Notes: generated by a model not told the origin, from the sequence alone. 64,000 bases of DNA from Liopterus haemorrhoidalis (GCA_963971575.1 OZ020616.1:18797535-18861534), one strand, 5' to 3'; counted from the first letter of the stretch, positions 1 through 11,669 are shown. A program made the numbers and translations.

Positions 1-904
1 TTCATTCAATAAGTCTCCGGTCTGACATATATATGGCAACACTGTTGACAGACCCATATGATTTCTGGATAGTACCAACCTTCAAACGATACGTGTGAAA
101 ATTTCATGACATTCTGACAATTAGTTTAGAGGTTTCAGTGGTTTTAGTGACTCCAGCGCCATGGTACTTAATTTTAAAAATAGCTATTAGGGAACACATA
201 CGTCCCTAAGGTTCTTAAAGACATCCAGTGCCATAAGACCACATCTAGACCTAAATTATTATAAATAATCTATAATAATTTAAGTAATCATGTTTTAAAA
301 CTTAGATTTCAATGAAATATTGGTCATCAGTCTGGAGCTGTAACTTAATTACATAATTTATTATCATGAACAATTACATTCAAATCGTTGCTGTGTAAAA
401 TATATAATTTTGGACATGTGGCCCTACTGCATTACATGTTCGAAATATAAAATCATAAATAAAAAAATCAAAAATAATTAACAAATTAATAATGGAAAAG
501 CAAATATTAATTATCCAAATTGTTAATTAATGGGAAGAATTAAACTTCTTCGTTTTATTCAATTTTCTTTAAAAATTTGGTTTAATTGTGGACAGCTGAA
601 TTCTAATATGAGGAGTGGCACTCAGCTTAATTCCGTATTTTGTTTTTGTCGCAGTGTAGAGCGAAAATACACTTTCACAAATGGCACTAAACGATGACAA
701 ACAACGAAGTGCCTTTTTGAATAAATTTGGATATTTTTCTTTCACCAAAACTCGTTTAATGAAACTTCAATAAATTTAACTCTTAATTGGCTGTTTGAAG
801 TCAGGTCGATGAGATTTTCATAGTCTGCAGTAGCTTTTATTTAATATTGAAAGGATTGAAAAGGATATTTATTGCCATCTTTTAGTACAGGAAAGTAGAA
901 GATA
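1..904. other. AT-rich non-coding sequence
   Basis: No coding region, RNA gene or bounded repeat could be supported here. It is AT-rich intergenic or intronic sequence with many stops in all frames. Confidence 0.5.
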
Positions 905-1077
905 ATACAGGTCCCCTCGTCCTATGATATATTAATAATTTTTGAATTTTTTTCAAATAACTTTTTACACATATTTTAAACTATTAATAAAAATTCAAAA
1001 ACTGATTTTTATACGGAACCTCAAATTTTATCGGCGGAATTCCAAGGTTCCGCTGAATAAAAGTTGTGAACCACTGC
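905..1077. mobile_element. hAT-like terminal remnant
   Basis: The segment ends in a stretch reading 'ggttccgctgaata..gttgtgaaccactgcg', close to the right end of the complete hAT element at 3880-4581 ('gggttccgcagatg..ggttgaagaccactg'). No matching left end or TSD was found, so this looks like a decayed single end. Confidence 0.35.
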
Positions 1078-1114
1078 GTTATGGCGCAGCCTCGTATACA
1101 AATAAGCATTTATA

Positions 1115-2069
1115 TCAGGTCGTCAAGGATGAAATTTGTAGTAAATAGTATTGCCAACAGTAATATTAAACAGCTTATTATTTGACATTGGCTTAATATT
1201 TTACCGTTATGTTTTTTTTTTTTTGTTGGAAAGTTACACATCTTGCATGTTTAAAGATATCATAATATTGCCAACAATAATTTTAAACAGCTTATTATTT
1301 GACATTGGCTTAATATTTTAAAATTGTTTTTTTTTTTTTGGAAAGTTACGCATCATGCCTGTTTAAAGAAATCATTGTATGCACTAAAAAATATCAAAAA
1401 CTTTAAAAAAAAAATAATTTTGTTGTAAATGGAACGGTCGGAAATTCGCACAATTATGAAGTATGAGTTTTTGCGTGGAACTACGGCATCGCAGATCGCG
1501 CGAAACATTAATATTGTATTGGGCTCTAGTGTTACTACGCAGCAAACAATATCAAATTGGTTCGCCAAATTTCGTACATGTAACTTTAAAGCCAAACAAA
1601 AAAAAAATACCTGGCTCATCGATCACAGCAGAAATATACTGCAACCAACTGGACGAAATGCTGCAAAAACTTGAAGAAAAACAGCCTAGAGTGGTCAACA
1701 GATCGACTCCTATCTTATTGAATGATAACGCTAGACCACACACTGCACAAATGACTGTGGCAAAACTACAATTGGAGTTGGAACTTCTTCATCATCCTCC
1801 ATATTCACCAGACCTAGCCCCCACTGACTACCACTTCTTCCGCAATTTGGACAACTTTTTAATAGGAAAACAGTTTAATTCCGACAATACTGTAAATTCA
1901 ATGACTCTCGTCCGTCAGGGTTTTATACCACCAGCCTGAACAACCTGCCGCTTAAATGGCAAAAGTACAGTATGGGTGCATACTTTGATGAATAAAATAA
2001 TTCTTTGTATTTGTATGTTATCAACCAACTTTGCCTTTTTTTCTACAAATTGTATCCTTGACGACCTAA
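1115..2069 (+). mobile_element. Internally deleted mariner element with both TIRs
   Basis: The ends form a TIR of roughly 25 bases: left 'tcaggtcgtcaaggat' at 1115 and the inverse 'atccttgacgacctaa' ending at 2069. They are flanked by TA at 1113-1114 and 2070-2071, the mariner target duplication. At about 955 bp it is shorter than a usual 1.3-kb mariner, and it carries only the head and tail of a transposase. A tandemly repeated 5' leader (the 'ttaaacagcttattatttgacattgg' motif at about 1166 and 1287) is also present. A second family member lies at 18374-18735 on the other strand. Confidence 0.85.
1429..1939 (+). pseudogene. Mariner transposase, middle deleted
   Basis: Translation from the ATG at 1429 gives the N-terminal helix-turn-helix of a mariner transposase (MERSEIRTIMKYEFLRG, then TTQQTISNWFAKFRTCN). 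After about 1590 the homology moves to another frame and jumps to the C-terminal catalytic half: NDNARPHTAQ with the second catalytic Asp, then HPPYSPDLAPTDYHFF with the third Asp of the D,D34D triad. The central part of the normal 340-350 residue protein, including the first catalytic Asp, is missing, so no active enzyme can be made. It could still be mobilised in trans because both TIRs survive. The open frame at 1463-1939 merely spans this junction. Confidence 0.85.
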
Positions 2070-2073
2070 TATA

Positions 2074-2735
2074 ATGGTACACTGCAAATTAATTAGCGTA
2101 CAACTTAACGATGTCGCGTTTATCGCGCGTCTATAAATGGCCTTAGAATGTGTTGGACGTGGAGCTGAGTGTATAGGGTTGCGCTGTGGGGGGTACAGAT
2201 ATTTGTAGGGTGTGGAGATTTATTAGAATCAGAATAAAGGTATAAAACAACAAAGTTCTATAAATTTGCATAGTTATATGATTGGCAATACATGTATTTT
2301 ATCTAAGTTATGCATATTAATAATAGCGAGCACTTTCAGTCTGGCTATTCTACTTTTTACGGTATTACCGGTATACTGGCGATCATGCAAATATTGCGCA
2401 ATATAACTGTCTATAATATAAACAACATATCACATGCTACGGTTTTATGTCTATTAAAAAACCAGACTTTTTTGTCCGAGTTACTCAAAGATATATGTAC
2501 ATATAAGTTATAAAACAAAGAGCTAAGACTGGGTTATGTAAAGATAATTAACTAATTTAAAATTAATTGCTATCGCTTTGTGGTAAAACGGTTGCCTACG
2601 AAGCACATGGATGCAAATTTAAAGCCCTGTTTATAATAGTTCTATATCTTAATACATTGCATATCCATAAAGATGGCACAAAAGGAAGAGTACCGTGATT
2701 TTTATAGTATGGTTGTGCTATGTATCTTTATATAT
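2074..2735. other. Unannotated AT-rich sequence with a tRNA-like patch
   Basis: No gene seen. Around 2569-2625 a stretch reads like a decayed tRNA-type box A (TGGTAAAACGG) followed about 35 bases on by a poor box B, possibly a SINE relic. The open frame at 2310-2513 has no recognisable domain. Confidence 0.3.
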
Positions 2736-2935
2736 AAAAATCAATTTCTGTTTCTTTGTTTGTTGGTCGTTTATGCAAAGCCAAACGGGTGGACCGAATT
2801 TCACCAAATTTAGTACAGGGGGGTAAAATAATCCGAGGTAAGTTTTAGTGAGGGTACCAACTTCGTCCATGTCCTCCTAGGGGGCGTTATGGGGGGATAC
2901 CATCATTTTTCACTCTGCGTGCAGTTTGAATTGAT
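2735..2935 (+). repeat. Dispersed repeat end of Helitron-like appearance
   Basis: A T-rich 'tttctgtttctttgtttgttggtcg' start is followed by 'aaacgggtggaccgaatttcacc' and a G-rich segment. This is the general style of short repeats in insect genomes that begin with CTGTCTGT-like runs; related-looking segments occur near 6480 and 54826. The family and boundaries were not fixed. Confidence 0.35.
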
Positions 2936-2954
2936 TACGTAGGCTATACCTTAA

Positions 2955-3090
2955 GGGCCGGTTTCTGGAAGCTTAGTTAACTATAACTAAATGGTTAGAA
3001 AATGGTCGCTATGGTTACTTATGGGATTGTTATATTGTAACCGAGTTTAACCAAAAGATTACACTCGACTAAGCTTTCAGAAACCGGTCC
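2955..3090. mobile_element. 136-bp PIF/Harbinger-type MITE
   Basis: Terminal inverted repeats 'gggccggtttctggaagctta' (left) and the inverse 'taagctttcagaaaccggtcc' (right) are flanked by TAA on both sides. The same TIR core GGCCGGTTTCT bounds the larger 28045-29180 element, which carries a Harbinger-like transposase remnant, so this is probably a non-autonomous relative. Confidence 0.7.
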
Positions 3091-3204
3091 TAAGAAATAT
3101 ATCGATATAATGTAGACAAAAAATGTAGATCTTTACTAGATCTAAAAAAAGTCCGGGAAAGCATATACCTATCATGCACCGATATCGTGTATTGGGCAAT
3201 TTTA

Positions 3205-3275
3205 TGTTTTGATATATGCATGGTAGCTTAGAATGACAATACTTTCAAAATTCGTGTAATTTGTTAACAAATTGT
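3205..3275 (-). repeat. Inverted copy of the retroelement tail segment at 5048-5122
   Basis: About 70 bases ('gttttgatatatgcatggtagctta..ttgttaacaa') match the reverse complement of 5048-5122 with few changes. That partner lies in the 3' part of a non-LTR remnant on the plus strand, so this is most likely an antisense fragment of the same retroelement family, although a broken foldback is possible. Confidence 0.55.
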
Positions 3276-3283
3276 ATTGTTAA

Positions 3284-3412
3284 GGCGGCGCACAACCCTA
3301 TAGTTCTCAATAGTTTCTTATACAAAACTAATGATCGGAAATAAAATTAATAACAGTCTATATATCAAAACTTGCAGAGAATTTTCATCTATCTAATAGG
3401 ATATTTTTAACT
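3284..3412 (+). mobile_element. One arm of a TTAA-type long-inverted-repeat element
   Basis: Directly after a TTAA (3280-3283) the sequence 'ggcggcgcacaaccctatag' begins and continues to 'ctaataggatatttttaa'. This arm is the same as both arms of the complete element at 17609-18369. The opposite arm was not found nearby, so this copy is truncated. Confidence 0.6.
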
Positions 3413-3871
3413 AGGGGCCTCAGTTTTTAAATATTTTAAGTATTTTAAATAGTTTTCGTATTATAATGTTTATGGGTGCATAACATCGGAGTCTTACAAT
3501 GATGTATCAATTATTTTAGAATAATAAAATAGCATTTAATGTAGAATTGTAATGTATTTAACACCATACAACAAAGATTAATAATAACGGAGTTATCACA
3601 GTGTAAAGTGTACGCAAGCACAGAAATGTTGCAAGTTGTACATGTATATCGCTATTTGGTGCGGAACTTACCAATAGATGACACTGTTGGAAAATTCTTT
3701 ATTTCCCATCGCCTAATAGTCAATTGGAAATTATATTATAGTATTTCAAATAATATCTTATATTTCATGTAATTTTATCAAAGTTTCGACTATCCTGGAA
3801 CCCAAAGTATGTAGGTAATTTAGGAGTATATTTTTCACGAATAATATAAAATAATATTTTAATGACTATCA
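3413..3871. other. Unannotated AT-rich sequence
   Basis: No gene, RNA or bounded repeat was recognised between the TTAA arm and the hAT element. Confidence 0.4.
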
Positions 3872-3879
3872 CTGTAAAG

Positions 3880-4581
3880 CAGTAGTATTCAACCGCTGAA
3901 TCCTTGGGTTTCGTGGAACGTTTTCAAGGGTACCTCAATTTTATTAAAATGATTAATCCTATTTTTTTTATTTTTTTTTTAATGACTGCTTGGTACAATG
4001 TTTTTGGTAAATTTTGAAAATTGAATAACTTTAAATTGACGGTGCTACAAAATTTTAATCACCATTTTCGTCATCATAGGTCATATTTATTCCAAAACTG
4101 CTTATTTTACTTGTCGACAAAAAGTTCAAATATGTTGAGTAGTGATTATTATTTACTTCTTATATCACCATTTAAATATGTACTTTGTTGTACTGTGTTA
4201 TTGGATTTTATTTTTATAATGATTGCTAATAAATGTTTATAATAAATAAATAAGTAAGATTCAAAACAGCATATCGCTAATTATTCAATTCTATTTTTAT
4301 TTATAATTTGCATTAAAAATTATATTAGGTAGGTATTGAATTATTTAAAAAGTAAAATAGTGTATTATTCCTACATTTAAAAAATATAGAAATACAGTCA
4401 GCTATAAAATATCAATTTTGATCAAGACTTAATTCAATAGTATACATCTAAATTATTATTTTAAAATGTTTGACCTTAAAATTAAAAAAATATATTTTAT
4501 TGTGGATTTTTGCCTTGGGGTTCCAAAGAAATAGCATTTAAATGTAGGGTTCCGCAGATGTAAGAAGGTTGAAGACCACTG
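3880..4581. mobile_element. 702-bp hAT element with perfect 8-bp TSD
   Basis: The element begins 'cagtagtattcaacc' and ends 'ggttgaagaccactg', forming imperfect TIRs. It is flanked by identical 8-base duplications ctgtaaag at 3872-3879 and 4582-4589, the hAT signature. The internal sequence is AT-rich. The open frame at 4021-4242 shows no transposase motif, so the element is non-autonomous. Confidence 0.85.
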
Positions 4582-4667
4582 CTGTAAAGGAATAGTAATT
4601 GGTGGGCACAAAGAAATTCATTTCACCCACGTGAAAATTTGGAACTTAGTTGTATCATATAAAGTCT

Positions 4668-5537
4668 TCAAAATAAACTTAAAAAATGTATCTAAATTTT
4701 AAGATACTTCGACATATTCTTGATATGAAATCTTTAAAAATCTTATATTTTGGTTTCATACAATCTGTCCTAAACTACGGTATATTAGTTTGGGGATAGG
4801 CTTTAGACTCATCTTAAAAAGCTCGATATTATGCAAAAATTATTTCTCAAAATAATTTATAAAAGGGACTGTAGAAAACTAAAGTCTTTGATATAAACAA
4901 ACATATTTTTTGGCAATTACCAAATATATGTTCAAATATAAAAAAATAATTTATTGCGTTTCCCTAATCATACATATTCAACAAGAATTAAATCTCAGAA
5001 TCTCAGTTACTCATTTGATTCAAGAAAAGTCATTGGTCAAACCTATTTTTTGTACCATATTTGTTAACAAAGTATACGAATTTTGAAAGTATTGTTATTC
5101 TTAGCTACCATACATATATCAAAACTATCAAAAAAATTATTTACTCATTCGACAGCCAAATAATTTCTCTAACATTTCATCATCATAAAACCAGATTTAC
5201 TTTAAAAATATTTATATGATTTAGATTATTATAATGTGTCAATAATATGTTAGTGAAAAAAAAAAATTACATATAATTTTGTATATTATACATGCTATAT
5301 TACCTTGGCATCACGACAAGCCTAGCTTAGTAATGCCAGCGTAATAAAATAAAGCTGTACTCCTATATTAATTGTCTTATAATAATTACAATATTTGTCA
5401 ATTCAGTAATTCTTAGACTGACATAGAGTTAGAATTTAAATTTAAGTACATTTATTTACGGTTGATAATTATATTTTTTTTATGCTTAACTGTAATTGGT
5501 ATGGTAAATAAATGAATTATTATTATTATTATTATCA
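4668..5537 (+). pseudogene. Non-LTR retrotransposon 3' fragment (RT C-terminus, TTA tail)
   Basis: Translations give the region just after the reverse transcriptase catalytic core of jockey/CR1-like elements: ILYFGFIQSVLNYGILVWG at about 4738, then after a stop and frameshift KKLDIMQKLFLKIIYKRD. The segment ends with 'aataaatgaattattattatt' (TTA repeats to about 5537), a usual 3' terminus for such elements. The 5' part with the catalytic domain is absent, so it is a dead 5'-truncated copy. An antisense piece of its tail lies at 3205-3275. Confidence 0.65.
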
Positions 5538-6414
5538 TTTAATACTATACATAGTTTACTAGAACTGTAGTTTTTCTTTGTTCTGAAGTAGACATTTTTA
5601 TATTTTTCTTCTAATTTATCGTAATATAAATATATTTAATTTATCAATATTTGCTCATCACTTCAATCCGTCTTCCTGTCTTTGTTCATCACATTGATGG
5701 AACGTCATTAAGATAATTTTATTTGGATTTCATTCTTGTTTCTGTCTACCACAAGCCCGTACCACAAAATTACACGCCTACTGCAATCATTAATCTAAGA
5801 GTAGTAATATTTATCTAGTAGATTCTTTTCTAAAAGTAATCAAGATTTCTATGAAAAACAATCTGCAAATACAAACAATAAAAATTTCTAGTGCTAAGTA
5901 AAACTAGTATTTTCCGATCAGATTTCTGCACCGGAATAAAGCTATTGTTTGTTTTAAGATCAAAATCTGTATAAATGGCGTCCCGGAAGCACTGGTTTCC
6001 GATAAGGTAATAGAAAACACCTCAACATCTATAATTAATTGCAGCTTATAATTTAAGTGACTGTACTTTTCTAATCTCGTAGTGAATGGTAGAATTATGA
6101 ATTATTAACGCGTACAACAAGAATTAAACTTGATCCGGAATTACTTACGTAAAAAATATTCATATAGAAAAATGATCGCTGGTTTTCATTTATTAGGTGT
6201 ATACAAAAGTTTTATTAATTTTCCAGCACTTTTATTTAGCACAATTATTTAAAATACAAATAAACATAGGCGATATCGCCATGATACAAAGAAATTACGT
6301 CACAAAATTAGTAAAAAACCTTAAAAATTAAATATTTCTAAACAAAACATTTTAATTGAATTAATACACGAATTTGTATATTTTTGTTAATATTATGTAG
6401 GTATGATAAAGATA
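5538..6414. other. Unannotated AT-rich sequence
   Basis: No coding region, RNA or repeat boundary could be supported here. Confidence 0.4.
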
Positions 6415-6510
6415 CAGGGTTCCCCAAAAGTCCCGCTACCATTTAAAAACTGAATGACTTTTTAGGGTTTTGTAGGTATGACCAAAAAACCCTTATACCG
6501 TCATTTTGTC

Positions 6511-6576
<66 letters not shown>

Positions 6577-6680
6577 TCGGTTAAAATTGTAGCCAAACGG
6601 CTAAACCTAGAGAGTTGAAATTTGGCATGCTTATACAACTCTTTGACCCGCACATAGGAAAAATACTAAAACATCTAAAA
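6415..6680 (+). repeat. Dispersed repeat with (GTCT)n microsatellite
   Basis: About 17 GTCT units (6509-6576) follow 'gggttttgtaggtatgacc' and precede 'gccaaacggctaaacctagagagttg'. The same flanks occur in reverse at 44560-44680, so this is a dispersed repeat with an internal tetranucleotide run. That arrangement resembles non-autonomous Helitron/DINE-type repeats, but no autonomous partner was matched. Confidence 0.5.
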
Positions 6681-7049
6681 AACATACCCCCCTAAAAATA
6701 TAAACAAATATGTGCTCATCGAAAACAAAAATATTTTTTTTTAAATTCTGAGTAGTGTATCAAATGAAAACCCTTAGTACGTGGATTAACGATCAAATTT
6801 TTATTTTTGCAAAATAAATTATTTTGATGCGATTTTTGCCAAAATTGTGCAAAAATTTTTTTGTCTCACACCCTGTAGCCCAGATGGTTTAAACTAAAAA
6901 TCTAAAAACATTCTAAGTAATGTATATTGGTGTGAACCGAAATAGTACAACAGGAATTTTTGATCAGATTATGTTTTCGGAAACTAACGCATTTTTTGTG
7001 GTTTTTGGTTCACAAAGTACAGAAGTTATACCATTGTAAGACACTCACA

Positions 7050-7170
7050 TGCAAGGCGTACGATGACGCAACGTGTTAGAGCGTTGGTGTCGGAAGCTAA
7101 AATTCTCTGGAAAACGAAGGGTTTCGAGTTCGAGTACACGGAGTGAATTTTATTTTTTGTTTTTTTTTGC
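7050..7170 (+). repeat. Possible tRNA-derived SINE
   Basis: A box-A-like segment (gtgttagagcgttgg) and, about 55 bases on, a box-B-like segment (ggtttcgagttcgagtac) have pol III promoter spacing and are followed by a T-rich tail. The sequence does not fold into a proper tRNA cloverleaf by eye, and a second copy was not identified, so confidence is limited. Confidence 0.4.
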
Positions 7171-7544
7171 ATTTTTATTATGTTGAAATTATTTTGTCAA
7201 AATTCTAGTTATATTTTGACAAATGTTGTATTTAATTTTTAAGAGCGTAAATTTAATAACCAGTCTTATATGATTAACAGACGATAAATTATTTTAAAAA
7301 TATCGTTCATTTTGCCGTGATTACTACAAAGTAAAATTTGTCCTACACACTCAGCATGCCGCCTTCACTTATTATATACCTGCGAAACCCTGAAATGTGT
7401 GAATATTCACACTTCACATCAATTTTTTATTTCTTTAATAAAGGCCGTTTGCACCGGTCATAATATCTTAACCAGTTTTTATTTTCTTTTTTAATTTAAA
7501 ATTTAAATATGTAGCTCTAATTCAGCAGAACGTCCCCCCTCGAG

Positions 7545-7796
7545 CAGGGGTCGGCAACAAGGCGCCCTCGGTGAGATTTTTATGCGTTCTCGCTATCTAG
7601 ACACATACATACTGAGCCCAATATCCGCATCGCATCTATTGGTGATTCGACTTGAGCGATCAGCGCTAGATTAGACGACCTTGCGAAACAGGAGTGTTTA
7701 CATATTTTAAGTTTTTATAACATTTGAATAACAACGCCCTCAATAACATTTGAATTTATATTGCGCCCTTATTGACAAAAAGGTTGCCGACCCCTG
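7545..7796. mobile_element. 252-bp hAT MITE
   Basis: A perfect 14-base TIR (caggggtcggcaac) bounds the element. The flanking octamers ccctcgag (7537-7544) and ccctagag (7797-7804) match at 7 of 8 positions, the hAT target duplication. No coding capacity. Confidence 0.85.
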
Positions 7797-7854
7797 CCCT
7801 AGAGCATTGGGCCCCTATGCGACGCCATTCCTTGCATACCTCTATTTACGCCAC

Positions 7855-8640
7855 TGTGGGATAATCGACAATGAAATAGCAGACCAGTTAGCCAGAATGG
7901 GCTAAAGAGACAGCCATACATCAAACAAGCCCTCCTAAAGATCTTTGTCCAATAATACATAACGGGATATTTTCAAAATGGCAACATAAATGGGATATCT
8001 TCGCTCAACAAAAAGATTCATATTTCTACTCCATACAACCTCACGTAGCCATAAAACCATGGTCCCATAACCAGAGCCGCAGTAAGGGGGAGGGGCGACG
8101 GCCCCTAGCGCACTAAGAAAAAGGGAGCCGACGAGCTTGACAAGAGGCGCCACATTGCGAAGCTGAGGACCTTTTTTTTTTGCTCATCACTTGGATTTTG
8201 GGAAGTGAGGACCACCTTTTTTTGCCAAGGGCGCCAAAACACAGTTTTGCCCCTAGCGCAAGTTTTCCTTACTGCGGCTCTGTCCATAACTTACAGCTCG
8301 ATAAGAAAACCTTCTCGACAATCATCCGAATCCGTTTTAATCACTGCCACTCCGAAGTCCACTTGAACAAAATCATTGTAATAAATTCCAACTTCTGCCC
8401 TTGTAAAGAGCCAGGCACTGCTGAGTAAATTTAATTCAACTGTCCGATCAATTACCAACACTCTTCCAAATTATACCGAGAACTCGGAAAAACAATTGAG
8501 ACACCATTATCCATGAAAATTATTTTAACACGACCAACTTCTGAAATATGCAGCACAATCCTACTCGATTTACATGCAAAAAATAGAAATTTGTAATTCA
8601 TAATCACTGACTCAGCTTAGCACTGTCGGAATGGGAAACC
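7855..8640 (+). pseudogene. Non-LTR retrotransposon RNase H/C-terminal fragment, split by a MITE
   Basis: At about 7860 the frame reads GIIDNEIADQLARMG, the end of an RNase H domain from a jockey/I-like retroelement. After the MITE at 8072-8282 the same element continues (KTFSTIIRIRFNHCHSE, then NFCPCKEPGTAE), the usual zinc-binding C-terminal region with missing residues. Stops and frameshifts show it is dead. Removing the MITE and one TSD copy joins the halves cleanly. Confidence 0.7.
8072..8282. mobile_element. 211-bp hAT MITE inserted in the retroelement
   Basis: A perfect 16-base TIR (cagagccgcagtaagg) is flanked by octamers cccataac (8064-8071) and tccataac (8283-8290), 7 of 8 identical. 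Inside lies a motif, read on the minus strand as 'aagtgatgagcaaaaaa..ggtcctca', which recurs in other hAT MITEs of this window. It is the same family as 57226-57406. Confidence 0.9.
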
Positions 8641-8810
8641 CAAGCTGACAAATACAGAAGAAGAACTATTATTAAGTTAAAAATAAGATTTTTATTTTGC
8701 TGGTATTGGCAGTATTCACATAGTAAATGTTTACATGGCGAGTCAGCATACAGCAATATTTGATTATATGTGTCAGATTGACTTGCAATATTCTTTATTC
8801 TTAAAGCTGT

Positions 8811-8857
8811 GGATTTTATGTTTATAACCTAATGGTTTGGTTATAAACATAAAATCC
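8811..8857. repeat. Perfect hairpin, 19-bp stem and 9-base loop
   Basis: The sequence 'ggattttatgtttataacc' is followed by a 9-base loop and then its exact reverse complement. No surrounding element or gene explains it; it may be the tip of a decayed foldback. Confidence 0.7.
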
Positions 8858-9237
8858 AGCACAGTGTGTAAAACTTAGATACATATTTGATATTATAGAA
8901 TAATTGGGTGGCCAGTGTGCTCTTTTGACAAAAAAATAACTTTTGCATTTAAACGTATTTGAAAGTGACGCAGATGTTTTAGTAACTTTTATTGACGACG
9001 TTAATTCTCTGATATTGTGGATCACCTATCCCTGCGCAATTGAAGGGTTGTCAACAAACTATATAAAACATCATATGTCGTGATTTACTTATAAACATAA
9101 TCATAATCCTACGAAAACAGTATTGAACACGATGAGCAACTAAAAGTTGTATATTCGATACTACCATAAATTAAATTGGAACGAGTTCCAACAAGGCAAA
9201 AAGTCCGGTAAAGCATGCAAATCAATTTGCTCTATTC

Positions 9238-10005
9238 CAGGGCTGTTCAACTTTTTTGTATTTGGGATCTACTTTTTTATATATATACGCCACTGAAGGG
9301 GAGATATGTAGTACCTCTCTCGGGAAGAAGATTTTGAAAAAATTCATTACATATTGCAATTTTAAAGCTATTTTCATGTAAAAATAACCTAATGCGCAAA
9401 CGAAATTTACAAAAAAATGTTTATGAAGATTCTTCATATGCCCTCCAAGGCTGCACTTTTAACCCGGTCAACACATTGTTCGCTAACGAATTTTATGCAA
9501 GTTGATTAGAAAATGGTTCTTTGTTTTTAAGTTTTGCTGGTTAGAATATGTTAAGATAAGGTTTTTATTCGGTGTATTTTTATAAATTAGTGGTTTTTTG
9601 ATGTGCGATCACCGGTCTTCGTTACGGAAAATTTAAGAAAATTAGACATTACATTGAGCCAGGCTATCATCTTGCCAGTCACTTATCCCACTCAAGAAAA
9701 CGTGAGCGATTGTGCGGACAGTTACTTTTCGCGCGTTTTATCGTCAGTAGTTTTGATTTAAATTTCTTTGCCGGTCACCCCAAAGCAATGAATGTGGTCC
9801 TGAATTTATTTAAAAAATAAGAATCTATTGTGTAACTTTTACATACAACGTTTAATAAACATTTCAATACGACATTGGAACGTATGCTAGCCAGAAGCTT
9901 GTTTTAATTTTTACTTTATGAAATGTATTTTTAAGTACATGGCAAGCAAGAGAAACTAATGATCTACTTAAAACCACGCCGCGATCGCCTTGTTGTGCAG
10001 CCCTG
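9238..10005. mobile_element. 768-bp hAT element with perfect 8-bp TSD
   Basis: The ends are 'cagggctgttcaac' and 'ttgttgtgcagccctg'. The flanking octamers ctctattc at 9230-9237 and 10006-10013 are identical. Subterminal 'gatctact..' motifs occur near both ends. The internal reading frames show no transposase domain, so it is a deleted or non-autonomous copy. Confidence 0.9.
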
Positions 10006-10179
10006 CTCTATTCTTTGTGAAGTTGTGTCGTACAAAACTTGCAAAAAAAATAGATTCTTGACGTTTTTAAGCCGGTAATTTTGATCTCATTGACCAATCA
10101 TTGACAATCATGGTATGTCAGAATGTACATATCTTGCAGGTTGTTAAATTATTACTGACTTAACTACTTGAATGTATAT

Positions 10180-10770
10180 TTGTTCTATGCATTTTTACAT
10201 TTGGATGAACATTTGGGGAGTTAATGGGGGGCACTCTAAAATTAAGATTTTGAAATATTACGCGTATTATTCACCTTACATCAAAAATGTATATAAGAAG
10301 ATTTGAAGAGCTTATTTCCAAAACGTCTCTTATCCAATTTATTTTATATTTATTTTATTGTTTTATTGGCAAAATAAATGCCACTTAAATGGCTGATTTA
10401 AAAAAAGGAGTGTTATTAAGTAATTTATAATTGCATTAATCATTCCTCGTGGTTAGTCTCAACTTTTGAAGAAAGAACAAGAGACGTTTTAGAAATATGC
10501 TCCTCAATTGTTTAGAATGAAGAAACGATTATTTTCTATCCAATGCAGTTCTTGATAAGACAAATATCTGTGGAGCTTTAGGGAACACTACCTTTAAACT
10601 TGAAAAATCTTACTTATTATTTAATTAACAGTAGGAATGTATAAGTATAACAAGATTTGTTTAAAATAAGAAACTTTTTTTTTGTTCTAGGTGTTTTTTC
10701 GATTGAATGAATATTTGGGGGAAACCTCTTATTATTTATTTTACATCAAATATTTATATTAAAAATAAGA
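10180..10770. repeat. Decayed repeat family shared with 63460-63900
   Basis: Segments such as 'gatgaacatttggggagtta..actctaaaattaagattttgaaatatta' (about 10202) and 'gaatgaatatttgggggaaacctc..ttattttacatcaaatattta' (about 10700) match units of the tandem array near the right end of the window. Spacing is irregular and copies are diverged. Confidence 0.45.
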
Positions 10771-11052
10771 TAGAACGGGCACAAGAGAGAGTAACGAATA
10801 CGATTTTAAATTAAAATTAATTGTATTATATTACCATAATAATTAAATTATATATTTCAGTTCTCTATTCTCTATGTGTGTGCCAATTTCTCTGCCATAT
10901 TTATCAACGCCTCTTCATCCTTAGTTTTTTTATAATTCTATCTTATTACCGGGTTCACACAATTCAGTACATTTTCTCAAACCTTGTATTGTTGTACGCA
11001 ATGCATTATTATGTAGTTTCACATGCTAATGTATATTTCCTTTGTTTTTCAG

Positions 11053-11148
11053 ATGCGAAAGCTGAGAGACGCTGATAGGAAAATTGAACATACGTCCATT
11101 TCTACAGCTGTCTGTGATCCTAAAACCGATAATACATTATACGAAAAG
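11053..11148 (+). CDS. Coding exon 1 (in view) of a JAKMIP-like coiled-coil gene
   Basis: A T-rich tract and AG at 11051-11052 precede an exon beginning ATG CGA AAG. It runs for exactly 32 codons to a GTAAGA donor at 11149. The product MRKLRDADRKIEHTSISTAV (first 20 residues) is charged and helix-prone. The exon starts and ends in phase 0, like the four later exons assigned to the gene. It may be an internal exon that happens to start with Met, or carry the start codon itself. The assignment rests on splice signals, phase and strand; there is no transcript evidence and the exon is short, so it is the less certain end of the gene. Confidence 0.55.
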
Positions 11149-11274
11149 GTAAGAGTTTGGACAGATTTAATTGATCGCCTACAGAATATTGACATTTCAT
11201 AATTAGAAATTTACTTAACTAAATCCGCTCGAATCTTCTATCTTCTATGTAAATGAAAGTGGAGGATGTATCTG

Positions 11275-11669
11275 TTTTTTTTTTTTTTTTTGCGTAGAAT
11301 TTACGTCTGTGCAACTGTGCGATTGTTTTGGTGGCTGACACTTAAGAAATGGCATGTAACGTTTTCGCATTGACGCAAAAACTTGCTCATCATCGCTCAT
11401 AGCAAAATGCAATTTGCAAAAGTTTTATACTGTTTGAAAGAGCAACGATGGCTTTATACAACAACGCACGTGTCAGGTCGTACGCCATTAGCGCGAACAA
11501 CGGAGAGCGGAAGCAGATTCTCGAAATCTTAGCAAATACTAAAATACGAAATTCCGAGCTCATAACTTGCGATCTAATCGTCGTAGAGAGGTCGGGTTTA
11601 TTTCGTTTGATAGATATTCGATTAATTTACTCCAGTTTGAGTGCAAGAAAAATATAAAGTGTCATAAGG
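11275..11669. other. Unassigned sequence with a short open frame
   Basis: Follows a T16 run (11275-11291). The open frame from 11448 (MALYNNARVRSYAISANN) has no recognisable domain. This stretch could be the decayed 5' half of the mariner whose tail follows, but I could not align it. Confidence 0.3.

Noticed and set aside
8105..8428. Short open frames around 8.1-8.4 kb
   Set aside because: They cross the MITE boundaries and the retroelement remnant in mixed frames.
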